Source of the DNA: Paragyromitra xinjiangensis
Lineage: Eukaryota; Ascomycota; Pezizomycetes; Pezizales; Discinaceae
Reading direction: 5' to 3'
DNA length: 64,000 bases
Assembly (NCBI GenBank): GCA_038503065.1
Contig: JBCAMK010000022.1
Location: forward strand, 62,001 to 126,000
Part shown: positions 45,306 through 55,815 of the stretch, piece after piece
Position numbering within the stretch: the first letter of the stretch is position 1
How the letters are laid out: each line of letters starts with the position of its first letter
The notes under the pieces: generated by a model
What the model was told of the DNA's origin: nothing
Database searches by the model: none
The model's input: the letters and a program-made list of their open reading frames with translations, nothing else
Program-made: the position numbers and the translations under genes

Positions 45306-45885
45306 TCACGGTCCTCGCACCCAACATAGAGTACAGAACACAGAACACAGAACACAGAACTCCACACCTATCCGCCAAACCCCAGATCCACATTCCGAGT
45401 ACGTAATAAAATACCGAATACCTGGTTCCTCCCCCTCCGGCGCAGGTACATACTCGTTCTCTGGTGTGGTGGTCTCAGCTATAATAAGCTCGGCAATCGA
45501 CATAATTTTTTCATCGATATCTGGCCGACGGCCACCTGCGATGAGATCTGCAGGTGGCAGGGAGCGTGGGTTATGCTGTTGGATTGTTTCTCCGCGGAGT
45601 GAGATTGATATATAGATTGTAGTTCCTGCGGTGTGGGCTGCGAGTTTATACGTGTAGCAGAGATTGAATGGAGGTGGGACTGGGCTTGGAGTCTGGGCCG
45701 AGGGGATTTCTACTGTCACGATGATCTGATTGGCTGAAAAGACCGTTTAAAGTGATGTAGTCCAATAAATACGTATTCTATAGACTCGTACCATTTGGAA
45801 TTCCAGACATGCAGGAGAGCCAGATCGAGGACAGGAATGATGTTGGTATTCGATCTGCAGCTGTCTTACTAGTGCAGAGAAACAT
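45306..45885 (-). CDS. Possible two-exon gene of unknown function
   Basis: Exons 45885-45792 and 45733-45306 joined over a 58-nt GTACGA..CAG intron would give 173 residues. The central region (FNLCYTYKLAAHTAGTTIYISISLRGE; DEKIMSIAELIIAETTTPENEY) has a coding look. The C-terminal 20 residues are translated from a 7-bp tandem repeat and adjacent sequence and are probably not genuine, so the true 3' end may differ (a GTATTC donor near 45422 is an alternative). No family recognised. Confidence 0.3.
45333..45360. repeat. ACAGAAC heptamer tandem repeat (4 copies)
   Basis: Four exact copies of a 7-bp unit, at the 3' end of the possible gene on the minus strand. Confidence 0.85.
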
Positions 45886-46295
45886 GATTGACTATGATTG
45901 ATGTGATATAAACAAGATGAAGGAGAAGATGAATAGATATCTCTCTCCTTATCCCATTCGCCCATATTCATGCATCAGCCTCTCATGTAACAGGAACTCC
46001 ACCCATCTCTCATCTAATCACTAATCGTCAAGCCAGCTATGACGATACGAGAATGAAGAAATAACGAGCTCCTCAACCCCTCCCGCGCTGCTTTCTTTTT
46101 CCATCTAGACCTCCCCCCACCAGGGAGAGAAAAGGGAGAACTTTTCCTCTTTCATTCCTCTGAGCTTTCTCCGGGGAGACTTGTTCCTGCCCGTTCCACC
46201 CCCTCCTCTTCCTCCCCCCCCAAACCCTTGTCCCATCCCCCATCTCGAGATCCACTCGAACTAAACATCCGCTCCTTCTCCGAGGACTCGTCTAA

Positions 46296-49053
46296 ATGGT
46301 TCAAGACGCCAACGGCACTGGCGCCGCATCAGGAGGGGCATCGACCACCAATGTCCGTCGCGATAAGAAGGTAGCCGGCGACAGCACCTCTGCACGCCCG
46401 TTGAAGCGTCGTTGCGTCAGTAACGCCTGCATCGCATGTAGACGACGGAAATCAAAAGTGTCCCCTCCCACCCCCTCCCCCTCCCCCGCTTTCTGAACCC
46501 CTGAACTGATACTTAAAAGTGCGATGGGAACACACCAGCTTGTGCCGCATGCGCATCCGTGTACCACACTGAATGTGTCTACGATCCAAACTCGGACCAC
46601 CGTCGCAAAGGCGTCTACAAAGCCGACATCGACAACCTCAAGAACCAGAACTCAACTCTACAAACCCTTATCGAGGCGATCTTAAACTACCCCGAAGACA
46701 GGGTGTTTGATCTCGTACGACAGATCCGCACCTGCGACTCTCTCGAGGAACTCGCAGACTCGATTGTTGCCGAGGGAGCCGGGAATGACGCAGAAGCAGA
46801 CTCGCCAGATAGTCAGGGCTTCGATGCACCGACTGCTGGTGCGAGTGGCGATGCTGACCCCCCGATGAGTCTAGAGGCGGAATTGAGCGGGAAGCTAGGA
46901 CAGCTGCGGATCGAGGACGGACAGGTTCGGTTCATCGGTGCTACGTCGAATTTAATGTTTGTACCCACGACACGAACGGACGAAGATGAAGAATCGGAAG
47001 ACGATAGGAAGAGGACGGTCGATCTATACGAGAATAATCCAATCACGACGTGGACGAAGGTTACCGATGACGCGGAATTGATTAATCACTTGGTTACGAT
47101 GTATTTTGCGTGGCATTATCCGTATTTCACGACACTGAGTAAGGATCTGTTTTATAAGGAGTTTGTGCATGGACTACGTGGGTCGTCGAGCTATTCTGGG
47201 ACTGTCTATTGTACGCCGTTGTTGGTTAATGCTATGTTGGCGCTGGGATGTCATTTTACTTCTGTTCAGGGCTCGCGGGCGAATGCGAGCGATCCGTGTA
47301 CGGCTGGTGATCACTTTTTCAAGGAGGCTAAACGACTTATTCTGGAGAATGACGAACACGAGAATCCGAGGTTGACGACGGTGCAGGCGCTTGCATTGAT
47401 GAGTGTGCGTGAAGCAGGTTGTGGACGGGAAGCAAAGGGATGGGTTTATTCTGGTATGAGCTTTAGAATGGCGATGGATCTAGGACTACATCTAGATCCG
47501 AGCTCATTGAAGGAGGGAGTTGGCACTGGGGGTACTGGAATCAGTGATGAAGAGGTGGATGCAAGACGGGTGACATTCTGGGGATGTTATTTGTTTGACA
47601 AGTGAGTTCCCCTTCCTCTGGAACATAACCCGACTAAACTTTTAGATGCTGGAGCAACTATATGGGCCGCATGCCACAGCTTCCCTCCTCTATGGTTACC
47701 GTCCCCAAACCTGATGTCTTTCCTAGTGAAGACTCAGACAGCTGGCACCCATACACAGACACCGGCCTTACCATCAGCAACACCCCACAACCCTCCCGCA
47801 TCCGCGCCGTCTCCCTCCGTATCACTATGCTCTGCGAGATCAGCAATGATATCCTCCTCTCCTTCTACAACCCCACCCCCGGCAGCAGCACCGCCGGTGG
47901 TGTCACGACCGCCGATGCATCCGCCACCATTGCAAAGATACTACAACAAGGCAAAAACAGCGCCGCAGGCGAGTTCAAGAAACTCGGCGAGCTATTCACC
48001 CGACTTGAAGAATGGCGAAAGAAGCTCCCACCAGAACTCGAAGCCAAAGAAGGATCCCTCCCGAGTGTCCTACTAATGCACATGTTCCACCAGACCCTCT
48101 ACATCCACCTCTTCCGACCGTTTCTAAAATTCTCCGCAGCAACCACATCAACCCTATCCCACCTCGACCCCAGAAAAGCTTGTCTCGGCGCTGCCACAAC
48201 AATGAGTAAATACCTCCGCTTCTATAAACGTCGCTACGGCCTGCGACAAATCTGTAACGTCGCCGGCTACTTCATCCACTCCGCATGCACTATACACCTC
48301 CTCAACCTCTCCCAGAAGACCGCAAAACGCGATATAGTCCAAGGTCTCAAATCCCTCGAAGAAATCGGCGAATGCTGGCTCGTCGCCAAACGAGCCCTCA
48401 TAATCCTCGGCGTCCTCGTTAAGCGCTGGCAAATCGAACTCCCCGACGAAGCCGAAGGCGTCCTCCGTCGATGTTGGTCCGACGGCCGCAGATTCGGCCT
48501 CGGTACCGAAGTCGAGAGAGTCCTCGGTCGTAAAATTGGCAAAGACGAAAGACGATTACGAGATCCAGCACACTCCCCTCCACCGCCTAGTATAACCAAT
48601 ATCTACACCGGTACGCCCAACCCTACTTCACCGGCTGTTGTCCCGGTTGCACAGCAACAACAACACCAGTTCTTCCCACCGAGCGTCAACGTGGCTAGTC
48701 CTCCAGCTATTACTGCTCCTGTGTCATCCCCGTACCTAAACCCGTCTTCGCCAAACTCTATCACCGTCCCATCGCAGCAACAGCCGTTTTTCGCGCAGAT
48801 GCAGCAGCCGTATATGAGCTTGAACGCGCCATCACCTAGCAGCGCAAGCGCTAGTACTCCACATAGCGTGCTTGATACCGTGGATGGGTTTTCGCAGGAC
48901 TGGTGGTATAGGGACCAGACGGAGCTCGCGAGTGACTTAGGGGGTATTGGGATGGATTGGGGGTTGCCTTCGTCGACGCAAGGAATGGGACAGGGGAGTC
49001 CGGCGCAGGGAGCAGGGGGGTTTGATGGGTTTGGGAATTGGTCGGTGGGGTGA
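46296..49053 (+). CDS. Zn2Cys6 transcription factor, nit-4/NirA-like
   Basis: Exons 46296-46457, 46520-47601 and 47646-49053 give 883 residues. The Zn2Cys6 cluster is C45-x2-C48-x6-C55-x6-C62-x2-C65-x7-C73, preceded by the basic RPLKRR stretch; the first intron (GTGTCC..AAG) cuts it between K54 and C55. A short coiled linker (KADIDNLKNQNSTLQTLIEAIL) follows. The fungal-specific transcription factor domain includes LVTMYFAWHYPYFTTLSKDLF, TPLLVNAMLALGCHF and KGWVYSGMSFRMAMDLGLHLDPSS, a set typical of the nit-4/NirA group. The C-terminus is Pro/Gln/Ser-rich (activation-like). Nuclear DNA-binding regulator; its targets cannot be read from this window. It diverges in function and orientation from the adjacent dioxygenase gene, with which it is convergent. 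Confidence 0.88.
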
Positions 49054-49863
49054 GGGAAGGTGTAGGATTTAGGGGGGGGTTTTTTTCTGCTCGGGAGTAT
49101 GGGATTTAGGTTTGGATTGGTTTGGATTTTTTTTTAGGTGGATTTTTTTGAAGTATTGCGTTTGGTATTATTGTATGTTTTGGTTGGCATTTTTGTAGGG
49201 TTTGAATTTGTGGGTTGCGGTATTTGTAGTTTATTGGATGAATAAAAGTTGATGTTTGGGTAGTCGATGGTTCACGGGGTGGGGCGCGTGTTGGGTTAGT
49301 GTTGTGGGATTGGTCTAGATGGTAGGCTGTTTACTTGAGTGGGGTTTTAGTGAGGTGGGCTCTGGAATTGTGGGTGCACGAGTGATTATTCGTGATTCGG
49401 CGCTGTGCCACGGTTGGCGTGGAAACTCGAGAACGACTTTGACTTAATCCCTTTAGTTTTAGATGATTTATGTGACTATAGCTATAGCTAGAAGTCAATT
49501 GACAGGTCAGATTTTGGGTTGGAGATTATTGCTCATTGGCCCTCATGTTATGGCAGCGTGTGGGCTAGGAGAAGCTCCAGAAATACTTTGGCAATTTCAG
49601 TCACGGCCGAGGTGTGAGAGATATCGTCTCCTCAGGCCCCTACTGCTAAGGTAAAGCTAGAAAGATTAACATGCCTTTCGTTCAACCAACCTAGATTTAG
49701 GCTCAAGTATTCAACAGCTCCCAAAGGGGCCTATTAGATCAAACATAAAATCGCACAGCTAGATGCAATAGTATATACTTTCTAGACTGGTGTATTCATT
49801 TTTCAAATACAATACGAGAAGCTCTTCTGCATCAATGCAATATCTACACCTATTTCCCAGCCT
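49054..49863. other. Convergent intergenic tract, T/G-rich
   Basis: About 0.8 kb between the ends of the regulator and dioxygenase genes. The first 300 bp are markedly T/G-rich on the plus strand with several T runs, consistent with a 3' untranslated region. No other feature. Confidence 0.5.
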
Positions 49864-51405
49864 TTAAAACTGTTGACCTCTGAATTTAGGCAATCCCAAA
49901 GCTTCTCTTCTCGACTTTGAGCTTGGGTCAAAGCTCGGCTTCTCCCCAAGACTAACGACCCTATCGCCCGTCCTGATGCCATCTAGTTCAAAATAGTCGT
50001 CGGTGGCCGTATGGAAGACGCTACGGTTGTCCCAAATAGCCAGATCGGCTCCTTTTTCGTTATGGCCCCATTTGAAGCTTTGGGTTATATCTCGTCAGTA
50101 CTCTTCTTGCGAAGTTCAGCTAGGGTAGAATATCACTCACCGGACTTGTAAATCATGGTTCTGGCTGATGTGGCGGAACAGATAGTTCAACACGTCATCT
50201 GACTCGTCCCTCGTAAGCTCGTTGATGCGACGAGTGAAGCCTTTGTTCACAAAGAGACCTGTCCGTGTTTCATTTAGCTAGGGTTAATATCGTCACAGAA
50301 GTTGAGTTCTCTTACCCTTCCAACCAGTGACGGGGTTCGTGCGAATTACCGGATGCACCGCTGTCAAGTCTGTGCCTTGATTTTCTGGCGCCCCACGGTC
50401 GTCGCGAAGCTTGAAGCCGGCCCGGTCTGCGATTTCGTTGAATCGGTCGGCGTTATGGGTGGCTGTTAAGCCCTCGAGGAATTTTTGGTAGGCTGGTGAT
50501 AGACGGTCGTATGCCTGATTTACTCTTAGTATGTAACTTGGGGGATTACAATGGAGTTACTGATTACCTCATAGGCGGATGCCCAAAGAGTGCTGTTGGG
50601 TTTCATGTACTTAGTCATATGTTTTTTCCTTTTTAAATATTAAGAGAATGTAAAGGTACTTACTCCCCACCGGTGGCTGGAAGAGTGTGTAACTTGAGAA
50701 TTGCATCTGTTTTTGTCAGTACTAGAACCATGGCTTCCTTTTAGATCTAGAAACTTACAGTCACTCGGAATCTTTTCAAAGGTAATATCCGCATGCTACG
50801 CCGCCCAATAGTAAAGTATTAATTCTATAGTATCCAAAGATCTAGAAATTGAGGGCTCAGATATTACCCAACCATTGCTTGCAAGCAGTGACTTGTCTTC
50901 TTCCCCGTAATAGAGTCTCTTCTTTCCCTCTGAACTGATAATAGAGATCTGGTCCCCAAGCTCCGAATACTATTCCCATGATCAGCCAAGATGCATCCGG
51001 TGCCCAACAAAAGTACCATACCTCTCTAGTAAGCGGGTGAATATGCAACCCACTCGTATCAGGCTTCCCACTCAACTCCCCAAGCTTTCTCCCCAACGTC
51101 TTCTGCTGCTCGAGATCAAGCTCCTGCGCTCGGAAAAACACAACCCCTCTACTAGAAATCAGGATAGCCAAATCCCGGATCAGATCATCAGCGTTAGGAG
51201 CTTCGAGGAGATCCTTCAATTGAACTGCGCCGCGAGCGAATTCAGTCCCAATGACGGGAGTCACGTCGAATTTCTCGTAGGCATCTAGAGCTCCGGAAGA
51301 CTTAAGTGGTGAGGAGTTCTTGTTTCGTGGCTCTGGAAGGGCCTTGAGATGGAGTTTGGAAACGAGAGTGTCAGATAATAACTCAGTTGCTGTGGTTGTC
51401 GCCAT
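49864..51405 (-). CDS. TauD/TfdA-family alpha-ketoglutarate-dependent dioxygenase
   Basis: Eight exons (51405-51022, 50969-50868, 50795-50759, 50706-50664, 50592-50568, 50514-50316, 50258-50141, 50077-49864) give 373 residues. Landmarks: PVIGTEFARGAVQLKDLL, ISSRGVVFFRAQELDLEQQ, HIHPLTRE, ELGDQISIISSE, WHADITFEK with the metal-binding HxD (H163, D165), TLPATGGDTLWASAYEAY, HPVIRTNPVTGWKGLFVN and WDNRSVFHTATDDY with the distal metal-binding His325. Arg338 downstream is the likely 2-oxoglutarate contact. This group includes sulfonate and xanthine dioxygenases; which substrate is used here is not evident. Exons as short as 25, 37 and 43 nt are needed for a continuous domain. Confidence 0.9.
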
Positions 51406-52386
51406 TGTGAGTAAGGTTTAGAGTAAGTTTTAGAGTAAATCACTAATACCGTGGTTATGGGATTTGGTCCTACAAGAGGGACTCGCGCGAAACATTTATA
51501 TACACATAGTTTCTAGCGCGTCCAAGCGATATCCAGGACTTCTTGCGTGCTTCAGAGAGGATATCAGCAATTGTCCAGATGATAGTAGAGCTACGCTCGG
51601 AACTCGGCATTCAGCGGACTTTATTATGTTTTAACTCCCATCCGACGTCCCTCATAGACACTTGTCGCGAGTGACGCGATTCAGGAACGTCGTCACGAAA
51701 TCGATCCCTTGTAAGGTGCTGTCACCCCCACAATGTGGGGTGTGAATAGTTCTCTTATCGCGGTGACAGATAAGATTACAAGGATAGATCTCAAATCTTT
51801 AACTTCTTGAAAGTTTGCGTATTCGTAACGAAGGCTAGCAAAAGTCTTCAAACGCAAAATTTCAGTAAACTCCCCAAAGAAGCGAGACTGAAAGATAGCA
51901 AACAACAATCTCAAAAACTCAACTCGAGCAAACTTATTCTGTGGTTGCTATCCCAGAAGAATATCACATCCGTGAAAGTAGCTTTACGTTTGGGGAATAC
52001 TGGGCCACACCTTGCTATGACCCCACACAAAGTACCCACTATTAGAGTAACATGTTTCAGGAAAACCATTGAGAAAAGCAATTATAGCTGTATGTTGAAG
52101 GTATTTGCATTGATTTCTAAGCCCCCACCTCTTATCCCCAGCCCGCACGTGCGGATACCCACTTACATGATTAGACCTAGAGCTCTCAGGAAGATAGCGT
52201 TAGACAAAATGAGGGCTACATAAGTCCAAAAACGGTGATCCATGATCTCGCTGTTATTTTACCATATGCCCTCCTCGAGTAGGGATTGATGGAAGTCATA
52301 CAAGGTGGTTGTAATTATAAGATTGCAAAGCCCTGACTTTTCTTCGTTTGCTAGAAGTGGGATGTTTCGGTCAGCTTCCAGAAAGC
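51406..52386. other. Intergenic, no supportable gene
   Basis: About 1 kb upstream of the dioxygenase gene. A 138-codon plus-strand frame at 51807-52223 is Lys/Ser-rich without domain features and probably spurious. Confidence 0.45.
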
Positions 52387-52416
52387 AAGCTATGATACTT
52401 TCTCACCAGCAGTTGA

Positions 52417-52474
52417 TGTGTTCGGCCATAGGATGATGAAAATGAGCCATCCCGTCTGCTCTGGCATATCCAAG
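52417..52474 (+). pseudogene. 5S rRNA-like sequence, 5' part
   Basis: Equivalent to nucleotides 1-58 of the 5S-like sequence at 11610. It differs from it by four substitutions, all transitions, and ends at CCAAG in the internal control region. Confidence 0.7.
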
Positions 52475-52890
52475 GATTGAGTGTCAGCTATTTTCGTTTT
52501 ATGGGCCCACAGTTCTTCTTGTACCGACAATTCCTCCTCCTATACCGAAAATTCCTCCCCCTATTCCAACGAGTCCTTCCCTCTATACCGGCAAATCTTT
52601 CTATTTCCTGCCGACAACTAAAACATCGGGAAAACCTCTGGACATGACTCAGGGCGTTCCCATCATAAATTTAAAAAAAACGGTTATTCTTTCGGAAATT
52701 TTGGGGAATTTCATTGCCACAAGCGTAGAGCTTGATCCTCTATTCCAAAACCTCGTGGTTGTTTTTACATTCTCCATTTTGGCGTATTCACGATACAAAT
52801 TATGTAAAAGTCAACTTTGATAATGGATAAAATGCTCTGATAGTACGCGAGTATACATGTATTATGTGTAACGTTCCCTGTGATTTTTAA

Positions 52891-53909
52891 TCATATAACA
52901 GCTTTTTCTTCAAAATTAATTCCTGAGATTGATATGTGAAAAAGAAGTAAAATAAAGGTTTTCCTGATGGATTTTATCTGGTTAACACCCACTCCACGGA
53001 CACATAGCTGATATAACCTGCAACAAATATGAAGTAATAACTCCTTGGGAAGTGCATCATCTGCTGGAAGTGGTAACTTAAAACGACCAAATGAGCCTTG
53101 TATACTTTGCATTACCAATTCGGTAGCTTGTCCAGCTGAAGCTCGCTATTAAAACTTCGAGGTTGGACTACTTGAATTTAGTCAGCAGGCTATTGAAAAT
53201 CGGCCTTGACCGGAGTTTTAATCCTGATTCTCTGTCGAACACTTGAGTGTGGAAAGGTTGTATCAGCAATAAGTCAATATTTGCTGGGCTTATCATTGAA
53301 TAAATAACGGTAAAGACCCCGAGATGCGTGGAAGTTGTGCTAGCTGCCTGGTGTATTGAAACTAGCACCCTACACCGTAGTTACTGCTTTACTCAGAGAT
53401 AGGTGTAAAAATTAGAAAAACAAGAGCGACCGTTAGGATCAAGATTCAGGCTCACCTGGCAAAATCAAGCAACCTTAAATAGGGTGATGTTGCATTGCTA
53501 ATAAAACCTAGGCGCTATTGGTAAGGTAGTAAGGCTAATTTTTCCCTCTCGTGAAGTAAGTTTAGGGCATGTATCAGGAATCCACGTGTTAGGTGCATTC
53601 AGGTTTGGTTTGGCTTCACAATTATTAAAACATCCTAATTTTAGCTTAGGCAGTGAACTAAGCTCGAGAAGCACATAATTTCTGGGAGACATCTGACTAG
53701 CAAGGGCAGCTGATACAGGTTCTTGTCTTCCACATCTTTACCATCCCCATAATCTTCATCGCTAGGTCTTGCAACCTACACGTTTGTCGAAAGAGCGAAG
53801 AGGAAGAAAACAGCTGCTTCCAAAGATCTGGAATAAGAAATATGTAAGTTGAGAGCAATAAAAAGAGAGCGAAGTCCTCTGCCTCTAATGTAATTGGAAG
53901 AGGAGACAT
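52891..53909 (-). pseudogene. Relic of a DDE-type transposase
   Basis: Minus-strand frames broken by stops and shifts. The block at 53118-52940 reads IQGSFGRFKLPLPADD, then LLLHICCRLYQLCVRGVGVNQI. This is the C-terminal pattern I associate with fungal DDE superfamily (PIF/Harbinger-like) endonucleases, of the form QGSFGRLxxPL..LxxCxRLxNLRxRxVGxNQI. Frames at 53368, 53692 and 53909 may be earlier parts of the same protein but show no firm motif. Assignment is by memory of the family pattern. Confidence 0.45.
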
Positions 53910-54749
53910 ACGATTAGGTTTATAAGAAAGTAGGGAGCAAAAACGTCATCACTTCTTTAGGCAACGCAATATCGCTGTTTTTTTCTGGGCCGTTTCGAAA
54001 GAAAGACAACCAATACCTCAGCCATGTCAAGAGCTAAGGGGAAAAACAGCACGCCCTCACTCAATGCCACCAGTATCCACTTCACACAAATCCTCTAGGA
54101 TTACGGATGTTGCACTTCATATTTCAGTGGAATAGCGGCGGCGGCACGCTATGATGGTGGAGGGTGTTGGTCGGGCTAGGAGAACAAGAGCAACGGAACT
54201 CCAAGTTGACTTAGTAAGATCAGCTAGAGGGGTCTGAGAGACTTTTTCCTTTATCCAATTGATAACTGTCTGAAGGAAAATAAATGTAAGCGTTGAAGCA
54301 GCTGATTCACATGTGCCAGAAAACTTACCGGCACTACCATGCCCGTCAAAAATATCCCCATGATAGCAAGGATCACCCTAACTTGCCACTCCAATTTTAT
54401 ATTTCGGGAACCTAGGTCCCAAGAATATTTCCCAAATCATCGAATCTTCCGGTCGCGGATCCGACGACCCTATCAACCTTTGACCTCAACGCGGCAGCTA
54501 CCTTATCGACCTTTGGCCCTATTGCTTCAAGCTTCACCTCCAACACTTCGGCAGCGTTGTCACTACTTGTTTTGGCTCTAACGAGTTCTTTCACATCGCC
54601 TCGGAGGTCTCCAACAGCCTGAGGGGACATTTTAGTAAATGCAGCAGCATACAGAAGGTCAACTAGCCTTTAGCATGTTGTGGTAATTATCTTCGAGGCG
54701 GATAATACGGTTCTCTTAGTTTTGCTGCTGTGTGCGGAGGCCAGCCAGA

Positions 54750-54883
54750 TATCCCATAATCCGGTGAAACTGACCCCCTTGGTGGGGGCCAATGTTTACT
54801 CTTCATCGGCAATTTTTTGATTAACTACACGTTGAGCCACTGCTACTTGGGGGGGTCAGCATTTTCTACCAGATTATGGGATA
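54750..54883. mobile_element. Small element with about 35-bp terminal inverted repeats
   Basis: The left end TATCCCATAATCCGGT, continuing to CTGACCCCC, matches the inverted right end TATCCCATAATCTGGT, continuing to CTGACCCCC, with a few mismatches and short indels. The 134-bp element is non-coding and flanked or ended by TA. It is nested within the 2,986-bp insertion, or it could be that element's own internal structure. Confidence 0.7.
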
Positions 54884-55460
54884 CGTAAGATTAGATTAGG
54901 GTCACATTACATACCATCGTGATTTCCGCAATTGAAGCCATATTTCTCGAACGAACCGAGTCTGATAATCTGGGTCTTGGGGGTGGTGGTGTGGGGTTTG
55001 AGTTTGTAGCTAAGAATAAGTTGGAGGATTGGGGAGGTTGGAGGATTGGGGAGATTGAAGTTGGAGGATGTCACGAATGGAGCTAAAAAGTGTGGGCAGG
55101 GCTACGATGCAGCGCCACCCCTGCAGACATGAGGCTCTGCGGGTGTAATCTCGCTTCTGCACTAAACCCTGTAGCAGAGCCCCAACGTCGATTCTGGGCC
55201 CTGCGCTATTACTGGCAAAGTGACGACAAGTATGGAGTGCCTTAGTTAAAATAGCCAAGGGCGCGCTGAGCTGAAACAAGCAGACACACTGTTGAAATTA
55301 AACATGCATACCGTTTGTTGTAATATAGACCCTGTTAGAACTCTAGTGTATGCCTATAGAAGACAGTGTCCAGGCGCGAGCTAGGTTCGGAAAACGGGAA
55401 TCCAGGAACAGGCTTTCTATAACTGATTTAAGGTGGAATCGATCCCGACACACCGTTACT

Positions 55461-55527
55461 CAAGCATCTTATCGCCTGGTCGGTACTGCAGTGGGTGGCC
55501 ATATGGGAATCCCAGGCACTGAACGCA
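55461..55527 (+). pseudogene. 5S rRNA-like sequence, 3' part
   Basis: Equivalent to nucleotides 55-121 of the 5S-like sequence at 11610. Five substitutions, all transitions. The CCTGG/CCAGG helix and the conserved GTGGGTGxCC segment are kept. Confidence 0.7.
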
Positions 55528-55815
55528 TTTTCCTGCTAAGTACTAGGAGCTTAGCTAATGCTAGAGGGATTTCAAGATACTTGCCAGAAACTCCTCATGT
55601 GTTACTACATGAGTGCTGGTACGGAGGAGTAAGAGGGTAGATTTGGCAGCAGTTATATTAGTTTATGCAGAGCTCGCCATATTTCGGCTTCTCTCCCTCG
55701 TTTCCGTGATTTACATGTATTGCTTAGAATCAATCACATTACATAAATTTCTTAATTGGGTGCTACCATGAACGTAGTTCAACAGGGCAACGCCTAGAGT
55801 CTGCTTTTTTCCTTA

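Larger units (their letters stand above)
52475..55460. mobile_element. 2,986-bp insertion inside a 5S-like sequence
   Basis: CAAG at 52471-52474 is repeated at 55461-55464, exactly where the two halves of the interrupted 5S-like sequence meet (positions 55-58), so CAAG is a 4-bp target-site duplication. The insert is AT-rich and decayed. It carries a minus-strand relic resembling a DDE transposase and a nested small TIR element. No convincing terminal repeats: left GTGTCAG and inverted right GTGTCGG are only loosely alike and lie at different distances from the ends. The class is undecided. Confidence 0.6.
52387..55815 (+). repeat. 5S-headed dispersed repeat, copy 2, interrupted
   Basis: Copy 2 of the 5S-headed repeat. 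Its upstream block (AAGCTATGATACTTT.. from about 52393) and 5S positions 1-58 lie at 52387-52474. 5S positions 55-121 and the body with the shared hairpin and CAACGCCTAGAGTCTGCT block lie at 55461-55815. The halves are collinear with copy 1 once the 2,986-bp insertion is disregarded. Confidence 0.65.
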
